Translations under genes and position numbers: made by a program
Source: Euplotes cf. woodruffi 2 WChen-2021
Lineage: Eukaryota; Ciliophora; Spirotrichea; Euplotida; Euplotidae
Assembly: GCA_021441665.1 (NCBI GenBank)
Contig: JAGYYN010006688.1
Coordinates: forward strand, 1-23,801
Direction of reading: 5' to 3'
Length of the DNA: 23,801 bases
Notes under the pieces: model-generated
What the model saw: only the letters and a program-made list of their open reading frames with translations
Told to the model about the DNA's origin: nothing
Databases searched by the model: none
In this document: positions 9,607 through 20,149 of the stretch, piece after piece
How positions within the stretch are numbered: the stretch's first letter is position 1
Layout: each line of letters begins with the position of its first letter

Positions 9607-12600
9607 ATGGCTTACATCTTAACAGAGGAGGACATAAACAAGCAGCAGGATGTCTTAGTAGATCACACTCGTTGCTACATGCCGAAGACCACAACAAGAG
9701 ACACAGATGTGGTTTATGAAGAGCTGCTCCTTGAACATTTCGCAGTCAAAGTACACATCGAGTTTTTATATTTCAAACCAAACACTTGAACTTTTCATCA
9801 ACTATTTTTGAACTAAATTTTAGCTAAAACAAATCAATCATAAATTTTCATTTTAATATGGCTAATTTTAAATCTTAGGAGGAAGAAGATGAAGACGACT
9901 CGTCGATCAATTTATCTGACTTACCAAAAGTCGTGCCAGTCTCAGCGCGAAATGATGGAAATTGACCAAAAATTGTGGACTCAATACTAAATTTGGCCGA
10001 AGAACGGCCAGACTCAGTCAGATTCTTATTGTTTGCTGGCTCGACTGACGAAAGTGGAAGAATCTATCAATTTCTAAAAGGAAGGCTCAAAAAGATAAAT
10101 TTAATCCTCCAGAAAATATCATTCACTGATATATCAATTGCTGAGTTTAGGAAGATCATTACGTCTGACAATAAAAAGTTGATTCTTGAGAATGAAACTA
10201 TCCTCGAGAAGGCATTTAACCATTGAATTTTATTGAAGAGTATCAAGTGAATTAAGTTCATGATGGCTCAGAGCTCAAAGCACCACCTCCGGCTGAGCAT
10301 CAACATTTCAACTGTAGTCACGTTGGTTACCGAATACGAGGATAAGACGATCCAGAGGATCATTAGGCTTCTGCTGTCTGGGAAGGACCCAGAAAGCTGT
10401 GACTCATCAGGATATTTGAACCCAGCGATGAACGCGATTCGAGCCAACAACTCTTTGTGTAAGTATCTTAACACCAGAATAACGTTACGTAGCTGTTGCT
10501 AATCCTGAGGTTTATATAGAATGCTGTTGAATTTTTGAACAGATAAAAGCAAAAATTTAGAGAGAATGTCCACAGACTTCTTAATCAACTCCGACTCGCT
10601 GATTAAAGGCTCGTCCAGCTTTTATGAGGAATATGAAAGACAAGCTAAGCTCAACCACGAGTAAGTTTTAAGGTTATAGCTTTAGACATAAACAACAACA
10701 GGAGACTGTTATTCGCAAATAGCAAAGAAGTCAAACTAGATACCGAAGAGGATCATAAAAATAATATCGGGGATGAGTGGGAGGCTAAGGATATAGATGT
10801 TAATAGCTCAGTTAAATTTGAAGGTGGTTCAGAATCAGCCAAACAAATTGTAAATTTTATTGATTTACTATTTAGAACAACAACATCAATGATTCTAAAT
10901 AAAAGCATGAGGGTTATCACTAATAGTAAGTCATTTTAAGCACTTAATATTTTTAAACATAACTTACAATTACATAGGGATTTTAAACTCGAGAACAAAC
11001 CATCAGACAGACGACAATTCGAAAGAAAGCAGAAAGAGGTAGGTCAATATGGTGAATTTTGATAGTATAAATTTGAAAGAAATTTCGAAGTTACTTGCAC
11101 GACGTAAGCTTGAAGGGTATCTCACATCAAAAGACTTGAATATATTCCCTCTTTCTAAGCACTCAAAGTATAAGTATCTCGAGGCAAAGGACTTTGTTGA
11201 GATCTCAATAAGATACTGAATCATGGACGACGATGAGATACTAAACTTTATACTATTTTTGTTTTATTCATCAGAAAACGACTTTAAATGAATGAATCTT
11301 TTTCCAATAACAATATACAAACTTTTGATATTTTACGAAAGGATATGACTATTTGAGTCTCTTTACGAAAAGGAGAAAATCTTCGATAAAATCAAAGGTT
11401 CAAACATTATTACCGAATGCTTTTCCTACTCAATAATTATTAATAGCATTACTGTTGCATTATACCTGCTCAGGAAGTACATCAAAGAATTGTACTACAA
11501 AAACGAGTCGATTATAGACTCGATTCTGTTCATTTTGAACGAGTATACTGAAAGCAATGGAGCTGTCCGCTATCATCACGGAATATCGCATATCGAAGAG
11601 CTGCTTTACTTCATTGAAATATTCATGTCTGGCTTTAGTTTTGGGCAAGCATTCTACCTCATAAGGATTTTACTAAAGCTTTCGAGCTGCTCAGAGTGGG
11701 AGAACGAAGAACTTGATCACTACGACAAGCTTACAAGAATGAAGATCATCAAGGCATACCAAATCAACAGGCTTCGGACCCACTTCATTGTTTACAGTGA
11801 GAATCCGCTTAAAATATGTGTTGCTATTATAATCATCGTCATTCAGATTGGTAAGCATTACTCTTCGTTTAAGGTTGCGAGAGGATATTTGAGCAAGATA
11901 TACTTAGATCTCGCGCGTGAGATCATTATTAACTCTCCAGATATCGACCAGATCAGAGACCAGCTCCACGGTAATTATTTTTTAACTATGTTACAATAGA
12001 CACTTTTTACAACGGAAAGATGGTCATCGATGAGATAGCAAATTATGAGCTCTACGAAATTTGACTATCACGAAAACCGATTGTACTTATAAATGAAATG
12101 TGGGATGGAATATACGAAAACGACACCTTTTTGAAGTTCTCTCTTTCATATCGGATCGTGCAAGCGCTGCTAGTTAAAAACAACGACTTTGTGCACTATT
12201 ATCCAAACTTTATCGATGAATTTAAAGGACTGTACTACATTTTTAAGCCCAAAAGCAAAGACTGAGTGTACCATTTAGACAAAAAGCAAAAGGCTCACAT
12301 CTTTATGTTTAAATCTTGGAAAAGTTCGATGAATCTTCGGTATATGATTGATGCTCTATCAATAATTGTGATTGCAATTACAATCCAGCTGCAGTTAAGC
12401 AGATTCCAGAACCAAGCGATGAGCTACACCGACATATTAGATGAATACACGACTAAATAAAGCTGCGTTGTCAAACACAAGTCTCACCACAAGTCAACTG
12501 GCTTCAGCTCAGGCAGCCTTTGATGCGATTGAAAAGCGGTATCTGAACATCAGCGATAATGCATATAATAACTTGATTCTGATTTACTACATGAATTTGA

Positions 12601-14593
12601 TTTTGCTTGCATACTTCTTCAGAAACATTTGTCAAGTAATCTTTGCAAAGCTGCGCAACAAAAGCTGGATGTTTATCAAAGAGGATTTGATCATCAGCTT
12701 TGCTCACTTGTTCTTGACTATTTTGATATTTTACAGACACTATGCGTAAGTGCCAGTTGTCTACCTGATCATAGTATATTTCAATACCAAAGCCCAGCTG
12801 ACCCGAGATACTACAAGCACGATGTAATCTTTGCAACATATAGTACATCATTTTTAAGCATGACAGAAATCCTCGCGTATTTAATATTAATCCAGTGGAT
12901 TCGTGTGATCATTGTATTCAGAGTTAACTCAACTTTTGGCCCGATGCTCACAATTTTAGCCAAAATGATAGTTGAGATTTCTAAATTTCTTTTACTATAC
13001 TTCATGTTTTTCATAATTTTTAGTTCTTCAGGTAGACTGCTATTTAATGCCCTTCCTGAGTTCAAAGATAATACATCTACAATGTTGACTCTATTTTCTG
13101 CATCGTTAGGAAACTTTTCGTTTGATATTTTTAAGAATTCACAAAATGCAGTAAGTCTGACGAACAGCTACATTTACTTGATTTTGTACTTGCTGGTTTC
13201 AAATGTGATCTTGTTGAATTTCATCATTGCAATCTTGACAAGCATTTATGATGTTTTAAAGACAAAAAGCAAGCTGATCTATCTGACAGAAGTTGTCAAA
13301 TGAAGAAGTGTTTTTGGCTTTAACGAATACTACTCCAGCATGATTTCACTATTCATTCCTCTTAACATATTTTTCCTTCCGTTAGTACCATTTTTATTGA
13401 TCTTCAAAAGCAAGAAATTCAATACGATTCTGCTGCATATTTCATACGTTCCAGTGCTCGTATTTGGAGCAATTACGTTTGCAGCTTGCTCAGTAATTAT
13501 GATTCCATTTGCATACATCGCCTTAGCCAACCAAAATATCAAGGCGATAGTGATGAAAGGACTTAGTTCAAAAGAAAGGGGAATATTTTTAGGCTATATG
13601 GTAGTCTCGCTTATCAAAGACCCCATTGTGTTATTGTGAATATCTGCCATTAACACATTAGCATTTGTTAAGTCGCTTTACGCAACTAATCTCACACTCC
13701 CCAAAGAAAATGCATTTTACAAGCTGACTGATCTTCGAAAGTTAGACAAACGGTACTTCAGTCTGTTAAAAGACTCTCTAAAGAAGTACAAAAACACGCT
13801 TGTTGACACGCGAAAGCTAATAAAGGATCTCAGAGTCGAGATGAATGTCATTGAGAACATCAAAAACATGATTTACACTCACAAACCAAAAAGTATGAAG
13901 TTCAAGTTCGATAGTGAATCGAATAACTTTTCATATGAAGGACTTTCGAAAGAGTTCAGCATGGTTAAGACAAAACTAAAAGACGATGATGAAGAGTGCA
14001 ACTCTTTGTTTATAATCCACCAGTTTAACTTGCTCAAAAAGTTCATCACGTACAACAGTATCCCATTTGATCTGCTTGCATATAAGAAAAGACGAGTTGA
14101 TCCAGAAATCGGCAAAGGTAAAACAGATATTTTTATTTCCTCTAGAATGGTCTGAACACGGTGACCCCTATAAAGAGAAAAACAAGCCTTTTGAATACGA
14201 CCTTGATGCCATCAAGAAGTTCAAAAAACAAAAGATCAAGAAGCTACGAGTCATCGATGCATCAAAGTTGTTAAAAATGATTGCAGAGTCAGAAGAGCAA
14301 TCGCATTTCAAATATATACTAAACTGCAGAGGAGTCATCACAATCGATAAAGAGATCAATAAGAAAAGTGCCTGTAGGTGCTGGATTTTATATTTTTAGC
14401 GATAAACTTAAATGTCAAAGAAAAAGTAATTGAGTCTGACTTTGTACGACTCAAGAACAAACTCCGACATTCAAAAGGTACGATGCAGTTTTTATCTTTA
14501 TCATTTAGATCCAAAAATTTACTTGATGAATGTAAAGAACTCATATTTGACAACAAAGAACCCCTTTTATTTTTTAAAACCAATAAATATTAA
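9607..14593 (+). CDS. TRP/polycystin-like cation channel, about 1,513 aa
   Basis: Ten exons: 9607-9750, 9879-10458, 10543-10660, 10702-10925, 10978-11038, 11066-11970, 12000-12745, 12775-14117, 14146-14373, 14400-14593; introns 26-128 nt. One +1 shift at AAA-TAA (TAA 12458-12460) gives 4,542 nt, divisible by three. A long soluble N-terminus (about 600 residues) precedes hydrophobic segments near residues 621-636, 792-810, 868-886, 906-922, 957-975 and 987-1010, then a pore-loop-like LFSASLGNFSFDIF and an S6-like SNVILLNFIIAILTSIYDVL. Three further hydrophobic stretches follow at about 1116-1135, 1144-1176 and 1195-1222, then a charged tail. This layout matches ion-transport (TRP/polycystin) channels, which ciliates have in expanded families, often tied to ciliary calcium signalling. 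The extra downstream hydrophobic segments are unusual for classical TRP channels. The last 35 residues are uncertain: a possible 31-nt intron at 14478-14508 would give another C-terminus ending at 14597. Confidence 0.88.
12455..12460 (+). promoter_or_regulatory. +1 frameshift site AAA-TAA in the channel gene
   Basis: The frame ending LDEYTTK at AAA TAA continues one base on as KAALSNTSLTTSQLASAQAA. The site lies between two predicted membrane segments in a loop. Both sides are long open frames with channel features; no intron with GT-AG ends fits the six bases. Confidence 0.88.
12746..12774 (+). other. 29-nt intron in the channel transmembrane region
   Basis: GTAAGT donor and ATAG acceptor with 29 nt between. 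Removing it changes the frame by two and joins ILIFYRHYA to IFQYQSPADPRYYKH, both in the membrane domain. It illustrates how short the introns are here. Confidence 0.85.
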
Positions 14594-14597
14594 ATAA

Positions 14598-14714
14598 AAA
14601 TAATTGAAAGCGCGAGTTTTTGTTTATATTCCTCGCTTGAAAATATATGAGTCAAGAGTTCTTAATTATTTTTGCTCTGATTCAATACAAGTTGGTTTGG
14701 CTAAGTTGAATGCA
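14598..14714. other. convergent 3' spacer
   Basis: About 117 bp between the channel stop and the stop of the minus-strand gene. It contains AATTGAAAGC near 14603 and a second TTGAAA near 14637, each beside a short GC-rich run (AAGCGCGAG and CTCGCTT) that could pair imperfectly. Whether this marks a chromosome end is unknown. Confidence 0.3.
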
Positions 14715-16715
14715 TTACTTAGAAATAACAGAGTAATTCCTCATCTTAAATCGCTTTGAAGTAAGTGTATTTGCACTAAAGACTCTGCTGTTACCAGGAA
14801 GATTGGTTGAGACTTCTTCAGTCTCCGACGTGATCTCTTCAATCTTCATCTTATTGCTCCATATCTCGGTATTGTAACCAACTGAGAAAGGAGTCACTGA
14901 TTGAGGCCGAGTGGCTGGGGGAGTAAACAAGCGGCTCCTGTCTTTGATATCGGTCTTTTTAACTCACTTTTTATCAACCGACTTAAAATACTGATCTACA
15001 TTGTTAGCAGTTGCAGTTACTGTTATAAATCTTCTTGAAGTTAAACGTGATATTTCTTCGTGTTTTATTTCTCCTTGAATTCAGATTTCATAAACAGTCG
15101 GATTCGTTGAGACATCATGCTTGGCTTTGTGAATTTAATTGCGTCTGAGTGAACTATACTATAATCTGGTCTCCTCACCACTAATATTATCGCCGTTTGT
15201 CTTAACTCTTGCCTTTTTCTTCGCTTTTGCAGTCTATATTTTAACCGAGAGTCTCGTACGATATTTGTTACAGGCGGATTTGATGAAAACACCCTTATTA
15301 AGTTGGCCTGTCTTTTCTGTATCTGCGTTCACCGTATTAGAGGCTTAGTGAACTCACTAATATTTGTTTGCAGCAGTGCGTTGATCTGCGCGATTGAAGT
15401 CGTCTTAAAATTAGACCACGATGGCTTACAATGTTTTTTATCACAAGTATTGGTTATTTATTAGCGAATTTAGCTCATTTCTGTATATGCTTATGCTTTG
15501 CACCTACATTTTTGATTCCCTTATCGTTGAAGTTGAATTATTGTGAATCGATTCCCCGTTTAGGGCTCCTATAAGTACTCCATGATCTTAGATCAGAGGT
15601 TGAGTGCATCTCCAATTATTTCTTTGAACTTTAGTGATTTCTCTGATTCTTCGCTTTGGTAGCATTGCTGTTTTGAATACAGACTTTGCTGAAGCGATTG
15701 AAACTCATTAATCAAGTTTTTCATGAACAAGCTTTGATGGTTCAACACATGCTCCTAAATCTTATAATTCACTAGAATTTACTAAATTATCTCAGCTGTA
15801 CGTTCGTTCCAGCATCATTCTGAATTCATGAGGACTGATCGGAGGTATAGGTGAGGTCGAGCTCACAGGTAGCTTATTCTGCTCTTTTACCTGAGACTTG
15901 GCATTCAGTTGTGTGCCTAATAGTATTATCATCAAATACGCACATTTATTGCTAGATGAAGACAAAATACTAATTGCTTCTGAAGATCAGCTATCGTCAG
16001 AGACTTCTTTAACTGTGTTATTCTTTTTCAGTGTCTTTCTTTTGGATCTATGTCTCTTCTTTGTCATTCTTCTGATGCCTTTTATATATTTTTGCTTTTG
16101 ACTTCAGGTATTTTCATATATTTTTCGTAGTAAGTATCAAAATCACACGAAGACTGCAAGTCAATTGCTTTAAATTTTCTATTTAATATGTAAGCAAATA
16201 CATTCTAGCTTACCTTTGTCTGGAGTCTACGCTGGACTCTTCAGAATTAGATCTAAAACAATACTTAGCCAGTTCGTGCTTACTTATTGATGACTCCTCG
16301 ATATTGCTCGGTTACGTAGTTCTTCTCATTGACACAAGTCGATTCTCCATCTTCCAAACCCTGCAGTTTAGAAGCTTTGGTCGCGGAGGTTTTCTTATGC
16401 ACAAAGAACTTATTGAGTCTGAGGTTTATTTTATTCTGCTCGACCTTGATGCGCTGCTTCATCATGTAGTAAAGCCTATGCGTGAGTGTTCAAGCTTACT
16501 TTGAAAATGCCACGAATTTCGAGTTGAACGATTCAAATTCGCTTTTAATTTGCAGGATCCTTCTGACGACAGGGTTTTTATTTTATCTCGACATCAGACT
16601 TCTGCACGAACTTGTCGAATCCTTTCAGCTTCGCATTCTCATTTGTGATTTTGATTTCCTAAATATTTCGTCAGTAGGAAATGTCGAAGACCAGAGGGTC
16701 AACTAACAATATCAT
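14715..16715 (-). CDS. coiled-coil-type protein, about 559 aa, six putative frameshifts
   Basis: Exons, 5' to 3' on the minus strand: 16715-16692, 16658-16500, 16475-16284, 16252-16214, 16178-15783, 15754-15508, 15480-15358, 15322-15272, 15223-15179, 15124-14715. Internal stops bypassed: AAA-TAA (16580-16578), ATA-TAA (16084-16082), ACA-TAG (16050-16048), and TTA-TAG, CAA-TAA and TGA-TAA between about 15600 and 15430. With six skipped bases the total is 1,680 nt, divisible by three. The N-terminal part (NENAKLKGFDKFVQKSDVEI) faintly resembles the FDKFLxENDxK start of DUF4200 coiled-coil axonemal proteins; this is weak. The middle is polar with SSTSPIPPISPHEFRMM; the C-terminal 130 residues are the clearest coding stretch. 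The start (GTCTTC donor) and two AAAG acceptors are uncertain. Five of six shifts lack AAA before the stop, so decay of the gene or extra short introns is an alternative. Confidence 0.6.
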
Positions 16716-16862
16716 TGAATGGATTTAGCTTTAATTTTTTGAGTTTTAGTTTGTTAAATATAAACAAAAGATGACTAAATTTTAATAGGTTCAGGTAAAT
16801 TAAACTAAGCATAGTGTTTGTTAGTCGGTCAGAACTAAATTTTGAAAATGCTTACACTCGCT

Positions 16863-17337
16863 TTATTTTAGCTTATTCATCATTCGGATCAAGTTAAATG
16901 TCTTTTCTCTCTTTGGGTATTTTGATATGAAATCGAGCAGGAAGTACCACCCGTTTTTGTGAATGTCGAAGTCGAGCTGAGTCTGATATCCAAAGTCTGG
17001 AATATATGACTTTGTAAAGTCAGATAGGCCCTTTGATATGTCTGTTGGCTTGAAACAAGTTAGAGTTAGTGAGTTCTTTCGAAGCTTAATTTTATTTACA
17101 CCTGTTGTCTCCAGAAGGCTCTATCCTTAAAGTAGTTGTTGGTCTATAGTTAGAGATCTTCTTCATGTCCCTAAAAGATTAACTGATTTCAGCTACCGTA
17201 GATCATCTGGATCTATTTCATTTTCAACCATTGAGAAGTTTAGATTTTTAGCTGCTGTGAAGTAACTTCTACTTTTGCTTTCTATATATGTATTTTAAAA
17301 TTTTTACTACAGACACAAGGTTTTTTAATTCCATCAT
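16863..17337 (-). CDS. unknown protein, 148 aa, two +1 frameshifts
   Basis: Starts MMELKNLVSVVKILKY at 17337. AAG-TAG (TAG 17271-17269) and AAA-TAA (TAA 17094-17092) are shifted through, and a 26-nt intron (17196-17171) is removed; the total is 447 nt, 149 codons. The C-terminal half is well defined: KPTDISKGLSDFTKSYIPDF, then QLDFDIHKNGWYFLLDFISK and REKTFNLIRMMNKLK before the stop. The terminal stop is AAA-TAA-A, the same seven bases as the internal shift site. No family recognised and no membrane span. Confidence 0.75.
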
Positions 17338-17388
17338 AATTCAATTATTACGTTAAATGGCAAAAATTCACATTCGATCCATAAATTA

Positions 17389-17585
17389 TTACATTTTCTT
17401 AGCAGTAGCTTGAGGTTGAACCTCAAAGTTAACCTTTTTAAGCTCTATTTTCTTCTTATCATCATTAGGTTGGCCATTATTACATGAAATGCCTATGTAA
17501 ATAAATCTTAATATGTACTTTTCTTTGAAATAGTCTGGTCCTTTTTCATTTCTTCGATTTGGTCAAGATCCTCTCTGGTCAGAGT
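17389..17585 (-). CDS. C-terminal exons of an unknown Lys-rich protein
   Basis: Two exons, 17585-17519 and 17492-17389, join over a 26-nt intron (GTACAT donor, CATAG acceptor). They read TLTREDLDQIEEMKKDQ, then SISCNNGQPNDDKKKIELKK and end QPQATAKKM with TAA. An AATAG acceptor precedes 17585, so these are 3' exons. They may belong to the same gene as the exon at 17679-17999, but I could not find a clean junction. No family recognised. Confidence 0.5.
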
Positions 17586-17678
17586 CTATTAATAAAATAA
17601 ACATCGTTTAATTTATCTTTAAACATCCAAAATACTTGCGAGAAATCTCAATTTTGTTAATAAAATCATAAAAATATG

Positions 17679-17999
17679 TTATCGTTGAACTGAATCTAAA
17701 AAATTGATCTTTATAATACTTGAAAAGCAGCGAATACATAATTCTTTTCTAAATCCAATAATTACGCATTTCTTTTGTAAAACAGACTTGCTGCTGATCT
17801 GAATTGAGTTCTGAATCACCGGAATATTTTCTGTATTTTGACTTTTACTATCAACCGACTTTATCCTCGACTCAGCGTATTCTATATCATCCAAATGACC
17901 GCGTCAATTGGAGTCAGTCTCGATCTTAACACTAAGACTCTGAATCTGCGGTTGCAACTTCTCTGTTTGTAAATCAGCAGTCAGATGGTCTCTAAATAC
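17679..17999 (-). CDS. exon of an unknown polar protein, 5' end unresolved
   Basis: An open frame of 106 codons runs VFRDHLTADLQTEKLQPQIQ, then SLSVKIETDSNCRGHLDDIE, SKSQNTENIPVIQNSIQISS and ends DSVQR at TAA 17681-17679. One TGA codon reads as Cys. Purine-rich first codon positions make the first 60 codons look clearly coding; the last 30 are more hydrophobic and may include an unspliced 24-nt intron. The acceptor before 17999 is AACAG. Upstream exons probably lie in 18000-18120 but could not be fixed. It may continue into the exons at 17389-17585. Confidence 0.5.
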
Positions 18000-18497
18000 C
18001 TGTTACTTCCCTACCTCAAACCCTAAAAATAAATCGTCGCAAATAAGCTCAATTTTATTATTTCTCTTGCTTATCGAAGTCAAAGCAAAATTACAGATTT
18101 AATTGTGGACTAGCTGCGGAGCTTTAGCTGGAATGGGGTTGAAAGCAGAGAAATAAACAAAACAGCAAAAGTTGGCAGTAACAATAGCAACTATTAATTT
18201 AGCTATTCTGGTGGTTTAAATATACCCTGTCTCCACTCTGTAATTTAAATTGCCATTCTTTACTCACTCAGCTGTGGGAGTTTGGTACAGTAAATAGTCA
18301 CCAAATCACTTTTAAATGGCTGGTGGCTAAATTTAGACAAATCCAAAAAATGCAGAGGTTGAGGGTTTACAAATATTTGTATTTAAATAATTAGTATCTT
18401 TCTTTAGCCAAAATTGTATTTTTGCACGAGTTAAAATTAACCGCAGCTGGATAATTAGTTTGCTATTTGGCAAAGAGCTACAGAAAACTATGCTGAT

Positions 18498-18689
18498 TTA
18501 AGAATTAAATACGAAATTGATTGGCGGCTTAAAAGCAAAACTTCTAATATTTGGAGAATTATAAAATGACTGCTTGAAGAAGACAGGATTAACACTGCAA
18601 GTCCGAATCATTACGCGAGGTGTCTTGAATCTGCGTACATATTGATAAGCCATTCTATAGCGAGCAGTTATTGTATATAGTTTTTGCAT
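18498..18689 (-). CDS. possible small basic protein, about 63 aa
   Basis: An open frame begins MQKLYTITARYRMAYQYVRR and ends PPINFVFNS. It has no Asp or Glu at all and many Arg, Lys and Tyr, as a mitochondrial presequence or a small mitochondrial protein might. It stands alone in a gene-poor stretch with no intron, no TGA codon and no recognised homologue, so it may be chance. Flanking DNA offers no further exon. Confidence 0.25.
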   Translation of the reverse strand: MQKLYTITARYRMAYQYVRRFKTPRVMIRTCSVNPVFFKQSFYNSPNIRSFAFKPPINFVFNS

Positions 18690-18851
18690 ATAGATCAAAG
18701 AATTATTAGATAATGCGAAACTAAATGCTATTTTAATTTATAATCTCACTCATTTTTAGCTGAATTTATTATTCTGCAATAAAAATTAATGATGCTAAAT
18801 TGATATATAATGAAGCTATCACAAAATTATATATATTTGAAATATAATTCA

Positions 18852-18943
18852 AACTAACTGCAAAAAATTATTTATTTGTGATTTTTAAATAAGGTTTGTA
18901 TGGTATATTTTAACTAACAACAAAAATTTATTTAGATTTAGTA
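18852..18943. repeat. imperfect direct repeat in AT-rich DNA
   Basis: Copy 1 (about 18852-18888) starts AACTAACTGCAAAAAATTAT and copy 2 (about 18912-18943) starts AACTAACAACAAAAATTTAT; they match at roughly three quarters of positions. Low complexity makes this weak evidence of an element. Confidence 0.3.
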
Positions 18944-19061
18944 ACAAGAGTATACTTAACAGTGGTTACCTTTGCTATCAAGATCTAAATTTTGATCCAT
19001 TATTGTTTTTCTAAACTTTATAATATAAATTCGATTCTTAACACAAATTGAAAAATAAACG

Positions 19062-19971
19062 ATGGTAAGATGGAAGCATATAATGACCTATATCAACATT
19101 AATTTATTCGACATCATATTACTTATGTTTGCAGTGTAATATTTTTTTAACTAGACGACGGTCGTGCACAAGAGCAAGCAAGACATTAGCAGTGGCAATG
19201 ACTATCCAAGATTCAAGAGTTCTCACGTTATTGACTTCAAGAAGCAATAAACACTGTTGACTTCGACGATACGTACAGAGGATTCAAGTCGCTAGCTGAG
19301 AAATCCTTCCTTGTGCAAGACGACATCTACGACGACAACAACCACACTGCGAACTGGAATAAGATCTTCAAGCACATGGTGATGCCGAGGGCTGAAGATC
19401 CTGTTGAAAATAAGTCTTTGTAATTATTTACTCCTTTATCGATATTTATGAGTAAAAACTTAATTTTATAATAGTAACTCCATCTGAACTTGGATCTCAC
19501 TTTATTTACAGCTCGACCGAGGACTTCAATAAATCTCGAAAGTCTGAAAAATAAGCTACAAAGAGGCAAATCAGGTAAAAAGAAGAACTCAAAGGGAAGA
19601 CTGCGATTGCTGAACCAGACTAACACTTCAAAATTCAAGATATCACCGATCAAAGAAGAACAAGGCGAGACAGCAAACGCCATTCCTAATAGCAATCTGT
19701 TGTCGTCTTTTAGTAAGTCTGAAGCTGCATTTAGTAGACATTCGAAAGCATACTAAGAAGAACTCTCACAAAATCATCAGCCTCAAGATACCAGGAGCCA
19801 GTAGTAAAAAGAAAAATAGCAATAAGAAAATAGAAGAAAGCAGTGCAGGGGCTGATAACGGGCCTGAGAAAGCTAAGCGTAAGGGTTTATAATTCACTAA
19901 TTTTACATTCTTTGATTTCATCCATATTCCTTGGTATTTTAGCTTATTTTTGATTGTGCTTTCACTCATAA
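19062..19971 (+). CDS. basic unknown protein, about 212 aa, with a candidate +2 frameshift
   Basis: The start codon ATG (19062-19064) is followed at once by a 90-nt intron (GTAAGA donor, ACTAG acceptor). Exons: 19062-19064, 19155-19419, 19512-19712, 19735-19878, 19943-19971. The frame TTVVHKSKQDISSG...VIDFKKQ ends at CAA-TAA (19248-19250); the next coding frame, NTVDFDDTYRGFKSLAEKSF, is two bases on, so +2 (or -1) is needed. A second site, AAA-TAA (19552-19554), is an ordinary +1 shift. The 22-nt segment 19713-19734 (GTAAGT to TTTAG) is either a very short intron or is replaced by a +1 shift at TAC-TAA; both keep the total divisible by three. The C-terminal half is Lys/Ser-rich. The last intron is optional: unspliced, the protein ends EKAKRKGL at 19893. 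No family recognised. Confidence 0.65.
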
Positions 19972-20149
19972 TATCAAGCTTTATTACATAAAAATGAATA
20001 ACTTTGGATATTCGAGAATAACAAGCATTAAAAATGGTGTATTTGAACTATCACAAAATCATAGTGAATGAGACAGCTGTTTTATTTCTAATATGCTAGT
20101 TGCACATGCTGCAGTTCAATAACTTTATAAAGCTCACAGCGGTCTAAAT

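Larger units (their letters stand above)
18001..19061. other. largest gene-poor stretch, 1,061 bp
   Basis: Very AT-rich. The first 120 bases may hold an upstream exon of the minus-strand gene. From 18700 on there is no open frame of note. An imperfect direct repeat lies at about 18852-18888 and 18912-18943. One isolated basic frame (18498-18689, minus) is listed separately. Just before the next start codon lies AATTGAAAAA (19046-19055), which fits the euplotid breakage consensus but is common in such DNA. No transposon or RNA gene recognised. Confidence 0.45.

Noticed and set aside
10801-10875. GTGGTT...TTTAG as an intron in the channel gene
   Set aside because: The frame is open straight through it (GGSESAKQIVNFIDLLFRTT), and removing it runs into a stop.
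18700-19060. AT-rich stretch as a transposon or eliminated element
   Set aside because: No terminal inverted repeats, TA-flanked ends or transposase-like frame could be found.
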